Of a stretch of DNA of 27,403 nucleotides, positions 7,984 through 15,500 are shown piece after piece (the stretch's first letter is position 1; each line of letters opens with the position of its first letter). Both the position numbers and the translations under genes were made by a program. The stretch is from CAZGSV01 sp964528605. Its GTDB lineage: Bacteria > Armatimonadota > Zipacnadia > CAZGSV01. The stretch lies in contig CAZGSV010000037.1 of NCBI GenBank assembly GCA_964528605.1, positions 1 through 27,403 of the forward strand, read 5' to 3'. The notes under the pieces are model-generated. The model did no database searches. It was not told the DNA's origin and saw nothing but the letters and a program-made list of their open reading frames with translations.

Positions 7984-9177
7984 CTACGGCCTTCCCTCCT
8001 GGGCCGCAATGATGCGGTCGAGGATGCGGGAGCACCAGAGCAGGGCGCGCGGCACGTGGAAGCAGCCCTTCCACTTGCCGCCCTTGAGAGGCAGCAGCAC
8101 CTCGCCGCGCCGGTTGAGATAGCCGTACCACTCGCCGTACTCGGGGTCGGGGAAGTGCGACCAGGTGTAGTCGTGCACGCGGTCGTACCAGCGGGCGAGG
8201 CCTTCGCGCTTGGTGAGACGCCAGCCGAGCAAACAGGCGACCAGCGCCTCCGCGTGAACCCACCACAACTTCTGATCCCACTCTAGTTGCTGGGGCGGCT
8301 TGCCGAGCGCATCGAGGAAGTAGAACAGGCCGCCGTACTGCTCGTCCCAGCCGAACGCGAGTTGGTCTTCAAGAGCGTCGGCCGCGAGTTGGATGGTGGC
8401 GGCGTCGCCCATCTCCTCGGCCGCGGACATCACGAACCACATGCACTCGATGCCGTGGCCGGGGTCAATGAGGCGGCCGTCGAAGGTGTCGGGGTGAGTG
8501 CCGTCAGGGGCGACGTTCTCGAAGATGAGGCGGGCCTTGCGATCAACGAACTTGGTCATGATCAAGGAGAGGTTCTCCCTGACCACCTGCTGCACGGGAT
8601 AGTCGGGGATGGCCGCACCCAGTTCCTGGGCCAGGTTGATGGCAATCATCGGCAGCGTCATAGAGAGCATGGGACGGCTGCCGGGGACGATCTTGTTGTA
8701 GGGGCCCTTGGGGTTGTCCCAACGGGCGAGGATGCGCTCGAAGGTTTGAATGGCGAGATCGGCCGCCCAGGCCTCGCCACTGGCGCGGCCGTATTCGGCA
8801 AAGGCCATGGCGGCGAAGCAATCGGAGAAGATGCTGTAGGGCTGGAGCAGCGGAGTGCCGCGCCGGTCGAGGGCGAAGTACCAGTCACCCTTGGGGTCGC
8901 GGCCGTGGTCCGCGAGGAAGCGGGCACCCAGCGTGGCTGTCTCGAGGAACTCGGGCCGCGGCTCGAGGGCGTTGAAAAACTTGGAGAACATCCAGACCTG
9001 CCGCGCTTGCAGCCAGACGAACTTGTCGGTGTCGAAGACGCTGCCGTCGCGATTGAGGCAGGTGAAGTAGCCGCCGCACTCGCGGTCGGGGGAATGGCGC
9101 ACCCAGAAGGGGATGACGTCGTCGCGCAGGGCGGCGAGGTACTGCGCCCGGAGTGAGGCGGGATTGTCGAGGCGCAT
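7984..9177 (-). CDS. N-acylglucosamine 2-epimerase (AGE) family protein
   Basis: A 397-residue cytoplasmic protein of the AGE/cellobiose 2-epimerase family, an (alpha/alpha)6 barrel that epimerises or isomerises sugars at C2. Conserved barrel residues are visible: R59 in QARQVWMF, H241 and E244 in DPGHGIECMW, H308 in WWVHAEAL, and H374 in CFHVPRAL. Length matches the family (about 390-420). The ribosome site AAGGAGGG overlaps the TAA stop of the upstream 652-residue gene, so translation is likely coupled. Which sugar is used (N-acetylglucosamine, cellobiose, mannose and so on) cannot be told from the sequence. Confidence 0.9.
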   Translation of the reverse strand: MRLDNPASLRAQYLAALRDDVIPFWVRHSPDRECGGYFTCLNRDGSVFDTDKFVWLQARQVWMFSKFFNALEPRPEFLETATLGARFLADHGRDPKGDWYFALDRRGTPLLQPYSIFSDCFAAMAFAEYGRASGEAWAADLAIQTFERILARWDNPKGPYNKIVPGSRPMLSMTLPMIAINLAQELGAAIPDYPVQQVVRENLSLIMTKFVDRKARLIFENVAPDGTHPDTFDGRLIDPGHGIECMWFVMSAAEEMGDAATIQLAADALEDQLAFGWDEQYGGLFYFLDALGKPPQQLEWDQKLWWVHAEALVACLLGWRLTKREGLARWYDRVHDYTWSHFPDPEYGEWYGYLNRRGEVLLPLKGGKWKGCFHVPRALLWCSRILDRIIAAQEGRP

Positions 9178-9186
9178 GGTCCCTCC

Positions 9187-11145
9187 TTAGGGGCACATCT
9201 CTTCCAGCAGCGTCCGCAGCAAAGGCCTGAGGCGGTCCGCCAGCGTTGGGTCAAAAAGCGTATCGCCGCGCTCGCGCATGGCGAGCACGGAGGCTATCCA
9301 GGTGTTGGTCCAGCCCGATTCGACGGACCAGGCGCCCCAGCCCAGGTCGGCGGAGGAGCCCCAGTGTTCCCACAGTTGGTCGTCGAAGGCGCGCATCCAG
9401 GCGCCGTCGAGGTAGGGGTGGGCTGTTGAGCGAACTTGGATGCGGCAGAGGAACTCGGCGAGACGGTGCTCCGCCTCCTTGAGTTTGGTGTCGCCGGTGG
9501 CCGCGGCGGCCTCGTGCAGCCCAAGGAAAGCGAAGTTGGTAGTGTAGAGCAGGTCGCAGGCGGGGTCGCCGTTCTCCTGAATGAGGGAGGCCTCGGTGGT
9601 GCCGTAGTCCTCGTTGGAGCGCGGAGAGGGGTAGGCGCCGTCTTCGAGCGCCCCGAGGCGCTCGTAAATGGCGCCCGAGGGCTGCATGTCCGCGAGGAGT
9701 TCAGCGGCGATGCGGTCGAGCCAGAAGCGGTGCTCGAGAGTGTCCTCGACGCGCACGAGAAAGGCGAGAGGCAGGAGCATGCGCGCCATCTCTTGGGTGA
9801 GGCCGTTGGTCCAAGACCACTTGGGGAACGCCTCCACGGTCATTCGAATCGCATTCCTGGCTTTCGCGAGGAAGGGCTCATAGCCGGTGAGCGCGTACGC
9901 CCACAGAAAGCCAGCCCACAGGTAGGCCTGATAGTGTGGGGCGTAGTGGATGACCTCGGCGTCGCGGTAGTGCTGCCAACCGCGGCCCTCGGTGAAGTCC
10001 TGCGGGTAGTCGAAACGAGCCTTACGGAAGCCCAAGGGGCCGGCGGTGCGCAGATGGGCCAGGAGACAGCGGAACACGCGCTCGTCCCAGCGATCACTAT
10101 TCAGGAGTCGCGCGGCTGCCAGCGTCGGCAACATGACGCGGGCGTTGTCATCGCCATAGAAAACGGGATGCTTCTGCATCCAGTTGACGAGGCCGTAGAC
10201 GGGGCTCTCGGGGTCGGACTGGTAGTAGTCGCCGGAGAGCCACACGGTGTCGAGTATCTCCGCGGCGATGCGACGACTGGCGGGATTGGCGCCCGCGGCC
10301 CAGTCGTGCGCGAAGACCATGGCGGTCTCAGCCATGCAATCGGCGCGGTTGACGGTGAGGCGCATCTGCCGGCCTTCGTGGTCAATGGCGGATTGGAAGC
10401 CCTCGGTGGCCCCCTTCGTGGAGCCTATGTTGAAGACAACGTTGTCGCGGAACCACTTGACCGAGCGGTCGAAGGCCTGGCCCTCGGCGTCGGCGGGCAG
10501 TCGGTCGCCGGGAGAGGCGTAGATCCCAACCGTGGGGGCCCAGTCGAGTGGGGGTAGGTCCTCCATGGGCGCCAGCCAGCGGAGTATCGCGTGCCAGAGG
10601 GCTTGCCAGGCAGGCTTGGGGGCGTAGCGGGCGGTGATGAACTGGCTGAGTTTGCTGGTGGCGATAAGAGCATTCTGGCTGGGAAGTTCGAACAAGATGG
10701 GATGGGTGTCGTCCGGGAGGCCGTACACGGCTTCACGGTAGCCTGCGACGCGGGCCAGCACGAGATGGGGCGATGCGGCCCGGGCCGCAGTGAACCAGCA
10801 CCCGTGCATGGCCAGTATAGCGTGCTTTTCGAGCGCCGGCGCGAAGAAGTCAGAAGCGACAACGACACGCTCCCAGCGGGCGAGAGTGGGCTCGCCCAGA
10901 GCCAGTCCGGGCAGAGACGACGGATACTCGATGAGCAGGCGGAGGTCCTTCGCCGCGGCAGCCGCAAGGAAGTCGGCGTCAATCGCTGGGCCAGGGCGCG
11001 GGTAGCCGTCGGCGAGGATCAGCAGGGCCGAACCCGGGAGAGCAAAGGCAAGGCCGTCGCTGGGGCTGTCGAGGCGGCGGAGGGTGTACCGCTGCTCGGC
11101 CAGTGTTCGGTAGAGGTCGTTGTTTTCGTCGCAGACGAGAATCAC
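9187..11145 (-). CDS. Two-domain protein: GATase1/ThuA-like N-terminus plus alpha/alpha-toroid C-terminus, function unknown
   Basis: I cannot name a family for this 652-residue protein. Residues 1 to about 190 alternate short beta-strands and helices (LLILADGYPRPGP, LRLLIEYPSSLPG, HAILAMHGCW), resembling a class I amidotransferase or ThuA-like flavodoxin fold. From about 215 to 650 it is mostly helical and rich in aromatics (SGDYYQSDPESPVYGLVNW, GWQHYRDAEVIHYAPHYQAY, WSWTNGLTQEMARMLLPLAF). This fits a six-hairpin glycosidase-type toroid, as in GH88/GH105 or epimerases. No signal peptide is present. Start is GTG with AGGAG nine bases upstream. It lies between an SGNH hydrolase and an AGE epimerase, so a role in oligosaccharide processing is inferred, not shown. 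Confidence 0.8.
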   Translation of the reverse strand: MILVCDENNDLYRTLAEQRYTLRRLDSPSDGLAFALPGSALLILADGYPRPGPAIDADFLAAAAAKDLRLLIEYPSSLPGLALGEPTLARWERVVVASDFFAPALEKHAILAMHGCWFTAARAASPHLVLARVAGYREAVYGLPDDTHPILFELPSQNALIATSKLSQFITARYAPKPAWQALWHAILRWLAPMEDLPPLDWAPTVGIYASPGDRLPADAEGQAFDRSVKWFRDNVVFNIGSTKGATEGFQSAIDHEGRQMRLTVNRADCMAETAMVFAHDWAAGANPASRRIAAEILDTVWLSGDYYQSDPESPVYGLVNWMQKHPVFYGDDNARVMLPTLAAARLLNSDRWDERVFRCLLAHLRTAGPLGFRKARFDYPQDFTEGRGWQHYRDAEVIHYAPHYQAYLWAGFLWAYALTGYEPFLAKARNAIRMTVEAFPKWSWTNGLTQEMARMLLPLAFLVRVEDTLEHRFWLDRIAAELLADMQPSGAIYERLGALEDGAYPSPRSNEDYGTTEASLIQENGDPACDLLYTTNFAFLGLHEAAAATGDTKLKEAEHRLAEFLCRIQVRSTAHPYLDGAWMRAFDDQLWEHWGSSADLGWGAWSVESGWTNTWIASVLAMRERGDTLFDPTLADRLRPLLRTLLEEMCP

Positions 11146-11224
11146 TTGGCGGTACTCCTGTTCATCTGAGCAACTCCGCTAATGCGGGGGCATTGGGGGC
11201 CCAAGCGGGGCGCCGCGTCACTCG

Positions 11225-11872
11225 TCATTTGAGTCCGTGGGCGAAGTAGCGGGTGAGCGCCCTGGCGATGATGCGATGGCCCAGGGCGTCGGGGTGGACG
11301 CCGTCCGGTATGCGCTCTTCCAGCGAGACACCGGAGATTGCCAAAGAGGCGAACTCGCTGAAGATGTCAACCACGGGAACGCGCTCGACCGCGCTCACCT
11401 CTTTCAGTGCGTTGGCGTAGTGAATGAGCATGAAGTTGACGCTCGGGCTGGTGTTGTAGGGGGGGTGGCTGGCGACCGCTTCTCTGAAGGCGCCGACGGC
11501 GACATAGGGATTGGGCGTCATGAGGACGGGCTGGGAGCCGGCGGCGCGCACGCGAGCGATGATGCTCTTGAGGTTGTCGGCGTACTCGCCGAGCGGCACG
11601 CGGGGCTCCGCGGCGTCTGGGGGGAACGCGGCATCGTTCAGGCCGTACATCACGGTTAGGCAGTTCGGCCCGAGAGCCAGGATCTGGTCGAGCCGGGCGA
11701 GGGCACCCGCCGTGGTCTCGCCGCCGAGGCCGCACTTGATGACCTTCACGGCGAGGCCTTGGGCGCGCAACTCGGATTCCAGCAAGTAGGAGTAGGTTTG
11801 CGTCTCGGATATGCCTTGGCGGAGGGCGTAGGTCACGGAGTCGCCGAGTGTTGCGATCACGGTGTCTGCCAT
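11225..11872 (-). CDS. SGNH/GDSL hydrolase
   Basis: A 215-residue esterase-type hydrolase with all four SGNH blocks: S12 in ATLGDSVTY (block I), G50 in GLGGETT (block II), N79 in YGLNDA (block III), and D190/H193 in DGVHPDALGH (block V). The family deacylates esters, including acetyl groups on polysaccharides. There is no signal peptide, so it probably acts on imported acylated sugars in the cytoplasm. Two adjacent ATG codons exist. The second (11872) is chosen because GAGG is five bases upstream of it, while the first would leave only two bases. It leads a probable three-gene leftward unit with the 652-residue protein and the epimerase. Confidence 0.9.
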   Translation of the reverse strand: MADTVIATLGDSVTYALRQGISETQTYSYLLESELRAQGLAVKVIKCGLGGETTAGALARLDQILALGPNCLTVMYGLNDAAFPPDAAEPRVPLGEYADNLKSIIARVRAAGSQPVLMTPNPYVAVGAFREAVASHPPYNTSPSVNFMLIHYANALKEVSAVERVPVVDIFSEFASLAISGVSLEERIPDGVHPDALGHRIIARALTRYFAHGLK

Positions 11873-12003
11873 CATTACCTCGCATGCTCAGGAGTGCGGG
11901 GCTAGAGCCAACGCAATGGGTGGAGAAAAGCGCGTTACCGTGTGGGCGGTCAAGTGGGCCGCGGACCCGGGGCGCGGTGCGACCAGGCCCGAGCGCAACG
12001 CAG

Positions 12004-12041
12004 GCCTGAGAACAGGCTATGCGCCGCGACGCCAAGCGGCG
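12004..12041 (-). terminator. Two adjacent stem-loops after the protease/Ig-protein genes
   Basis: Two inverted repeats lie 28-65 bases downstream of the Ig-like gene: CGCCGC/GCGGCG (12022-12041, 8-base loop) and GCCTG/CAGGC (12004-12017, 4-base loop). Neither has a U-tract, so this is only a possible GC-rich termination region. The rest of the 196-base gap (11873-12068) shows no gene; TTGACC followed by an AT-rich CTTTTC is the only weak promoter-like pair seen. Confidence 0.25.
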
Positions 12042-12068
12042 ATCCGGCGGCGCCGTTCGGGGGCTAGG

Positions 12069-12530
12069 CTACAGCGGCTCCTCCGGTGGGGAGCCCGAGG
12101 CGCGCACGTAGAAGGACACCCACACCGGGTCCGCCGCCATGCCATCGTCGTCCGTGGCGCGCACGGTGAACACGTACTGGATGTCCTTGGTGGTGGAGTT
12201 ACCGGGGAGGGAGATCTGCGTCTCCCACACATTGCCCTGAGTGAGCGTCATGTCCGTCGGGCCAATGACTGCGGGGTTGACCGTCAGCCAGGCCTGGACA
12301 ACGGGCACTGCGGAGTCCGAGGAGCAGCCGCACCCGCCGGAACTCACCGTGGCCGGGTCAATCTCGGCGCGCACGGCAACCGAGCCGCCGGTGAAGGGGA
12401 GTTCGGAGGGAATGGTCTCCAGCCCGGCCGGGTCGATCGTGGGCGCTCCCCTGCCGAGGCTGGCCAAGGGAGAGCCCAACCCGATGAGCAAGAGCAGCGA
12501 TCCCAGCAGAACGCGCTTGAGGGTTCTCAT
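12069..12530 (-). CDS. Small secreted Ig-like protein
   Basis: A 153-residue exported protein. The N-terminus has basic residues followed by a leucine-rich core (LLGSLLLLIGLGS), a signal peptide probably cleaved around 24-29. The mature part contains one predicted beta-sandwich module: VVQAWLTVNPAVIG (77-90), then VWETQISLPG, YVFTVRATDDDGMAADP and VSFYVRASG. This resembles the Ig-like modules of the neighbouring metalloprotease but is not a copy of them. An unusual GGCGCSS segment (65-71) carries two closely spaced cysteines. The internal ATG at 12530 is chosen because GGAGGAGA lies just upstream; the frame opens 27 bases earlier. It starts 36 bases after the protease stop and is probably co-transcribed. 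Function unknown; a protease partner or surface adhesin module is possible. Confidence 0.72.
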   Translation of the reverse strand: MRTLKRVLLGSLLLLIGLGSPLASLGRGAPTIDPAGLETIPSELPFTGGSVAVRAEIDPATVSSGGCGCSSDSAVPVVQAWLTVNPAVIGPTDMTLTQGNVWETQISLPGNSTTKDIQYVFTVRATDDDGMAADPVWVSFYVRASGSPPEEPL

Positions 12531-12566
12531 CTTGCGTTCTCCTCCCTGGGCTGTCATGACTCGCCC

Positions 12567-15500
12567 TTAGCGGCTGAGTTGGAAGGTGCGGACGGCGCGC
12601 GCGACCTGCCCGTCCTCCGCGTATGCCCTGAGCTCACACAGGTAGAGGCCCGGAGGCAGGAGTGTGTCTCCAGCGCCCCGCGAGTCCCAATAGAACGTGT
12701 TGGTTCCGGCGGCGGCCTGCGCCTTCTCAACGGGCCTCGCGGCCACCTCGCCGGCGAGCGTGTAGACTGTGACCTCCACGGCGGCCGCGCGGCTGAGGGC
12801 GCAAGAGATGGCGACCGTGCCGCCGCGGGTGCGAGTGGCGGTGAGAGCGGTTACGACCAAGCCCGGGCCCGCAGCGTTGCCGGCGGCGATCCTGAATCGC
12901 CGAGCGCCGCCCTGCGCCGGCGAGCGGAAGGGGTACGAAGTGGTGGTGCGCATATGCCGCATGGCGCCGGTGTCCCCATCTATGAGCACGAGATCGAGGT
13001 CGCGCGGAACGCCCACCAGGTTCGGCCAGGTTAGGGTTACGTCGGTGTCCGGGAGATCCGTCTCGACCACGAACTCCCAGGTCTTGGTGCCGGCGAACGG
13101 CGAGCGGAGGTCCACGGCGTCGCGGCCTTGTCCGGTCGGGGACAGGAAGTAGAGGGTCAGGAAGGACGAGGCGTCGGTAGCAGGCGGTTCGGCGACGCGG
13201 AGCCCGCCTTGGTCGCGGCCGCGTGTGGTGACGCCGAGAACGTTGAAGGAGTCGGTGAGCGCCCCAGCCTGGGCCACCAGCCGGACGTACCATCCTCCCT
13301 GCTCGAGGGCGCGCGTGGTTTCTTCAGGCTGGGCGCTCGTGTCAGGCGCCTGCGCGGGTGGCAAGGGCACCGTGATGGTGCCGTTCTGCGCGGCCCACAG
13401 CCAGTAGCCTTGCCAGGGCTCCAGTTGCGTCTGGGCGCCGAAGCTCGGATCCGCGTATAGCAGGACATAGCCGGAGCCGGTCCAGGCCCAGCCGCATTCC
13501 CCCAGGAGAGCCGCGTTGGCCTGCTGCAGGGTGCTCCAGGGCAGGGCTGCCCAGTGGTACGGGTTGCCTATCTGGTTCCAGCCGGCGACCACCTGCATCT
13601 GGAAGGGCTCGGTGGCAGGGGGAGCGTGCCCGGCGAAGGAGGGGTTGACCAGCGCGTCCCAGCGCGCCCACAGGCTGCAGCCGGGGCCGAGGTTGAGCCA
13701 TGGGTCGCCTGCATCCGCGACATAGCGCGCCTCGTCCGGCTTCCAGCGGGCGAGGCTGTTCGCCTGGAGCACTGCGGGGGAGTGGCTGCCGTCCAGCAGT
13801 ACGGGGACGGTGATCATCCACCGGCCGGGCAGGAAGGTGTGAGGCAACTCGCGCTGCCAGGTGGCCTGGTTGTGCTCGGCCTGGACGGGATTGCCGGCCA
13901 CGTCGGTGACGCCGGAGACGGTGACAATGTAGTCGGTAAGGAAGGCCTGCGAGCGTGCAAAGGTGAGATGGACGCGCTTGGGGTTGTCCGCCTCCTGCGC
14001 GGCGGCGGTGACCGCCAGGTCGGGCGTCACTTGGTAGCCCGCAGGCTGTTCGGCCGTGGCCTTGTCGAGCGCCTTGCTGAACTCGAGGCAGGCGGCGGCG
14101 CTCCCTTCGTCGTCGGCCTTGAGCAGCGTGGGAGCTATGGTGTCAACGGTGGTCTTGGTGTCACCTTGGGCTGGAAGGTCGGTCTCCTGGTTGCCGGCCT
14201 GGTCAGTCGCGCGGGAGCGGAAGTGGTAAGTGCGGCCTTCTTGGGCGGTGAAGGTGCCCGAGGTAAGCGTGACCTCGGTGAGAGTGGGGATGTCTTGCCA
14301 GGCGGGCGTCGCCGCGTTCTCGTCGTACACCTGAATGGTGTAAGTGCCGATGTCGGTGACGCCTTCATCGGGGCCCCAGGTGAGCGCGACCTCTAAGGTA
14401 ATCGTGTAGCGGTTGAGAGGGGAAACGTGCGAGGTGGGAGCAGTGTTGTCTATCTCGAAGGCGGCGTCTGACTGGTCCACTGCCCGGAAGCCGTCGGCGT
14501 CCGTGGCGACAACCTGGATGAGGTATTGGATGCCATCCGGGAGGGCAGTGGTGTCCCAGGTGTAAGTCCCGTCGTTGGCCTCTCCGGTGGCGAGCGGCGT
14601 CCAGGCGCCGGTGCCTTTGGGGTCGCAGTAGATGTCTATGACGAGGGTGCTGGGCTCACTGTCGGCGTCGGTGGCGAACCAACGGATCTCACGGACGCCT
14701 CCCCACACCTCGGCTCCGTTGGGGGCGATGAGCGTCACTTGAGGGGGGATGCCGATGGTGAAGGAGTAGGCGTCTTGGGGCATGACATTGGGAGAATCGG
14801 CGCGGTCGGCCGCATCAACGGTGACATCTACCACCTGGTCAGGCGCGAAGTCCTGCGGCGGGTCGTAAGTGATGGCGTAGCCGCCTTGGACGGGAGTGAC
14901 AGAGGACTCCGCGGTGACGTCCACTCCCTCAACGGTCAGATGAATGCTCTGCTGCGACACTCCCTGCAGCGCGTCCTTGACCTCGACGTAGATGTTGGTC
15001 GAGGGGGACACCTTGGTGGCGCCTTTGGCCGGCGCGTGATTGGCGGTATAGGGAGGCGTGTTGTCCAGGTCGAAGACCCCGTCCGATTGGTCCTCGCCGG
15101 TGAGCCCCCCCTTGGTGCCAACGACCCTGACGGAATACTGGTTGCCGTCGGGCAGGGGCGTCGTCTCCCAGCTGTACGTCCCGTCGTTGGCCTCTCCGCT
15201 GGTGATGAGGACCCAGGGCGCGCTTGGGGAGGTGCGGTAGTAGAGGTCTATGGTGATGCCCGTGGGATCGCCGGTGGCGTCGGCGGCGGTCCACAGAATC
15301 TCATGCGGGCCTCCCCAGGATTCACCGCCGTTGGGGGAGATGACCCTAACTTGCGGGCGGGTTCCGATGGTGAAGGAGTAGGCGTCCTGCGCCATCTTGT
15401 TGGGCGCGTCGGCTTTGTCGCTGGCGTCTAGAGTGACGCTGACCTGCTGGCCGGGCGTGAAGTCCTGTGGAGGGTCGTAGAGGACCGAGTACCCGCCCTG

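Noticed and set aside
7963..7990. CGGCCGGCCG palindrome between the convergent DUF1349 and epimerase genes as a bidirectional terminator
   Set aside because: It has no loop and no T-tracts on either side, so GC-rich chance sequence is the simpler explanation.
9436..10557. 373-codon plus-strand open frame opposite the toroid protein
   Set aside because: Antisense shadow; no domain motifs and no ribosome site.
14526..15431. Long plus-strand open frame opposite the M6 protease
   Set aside because: Shadow of GC-rich coding on the other strand; Gly/Val-rich repetitive translation mirrors the Ig repeats and no start signal is convincing.
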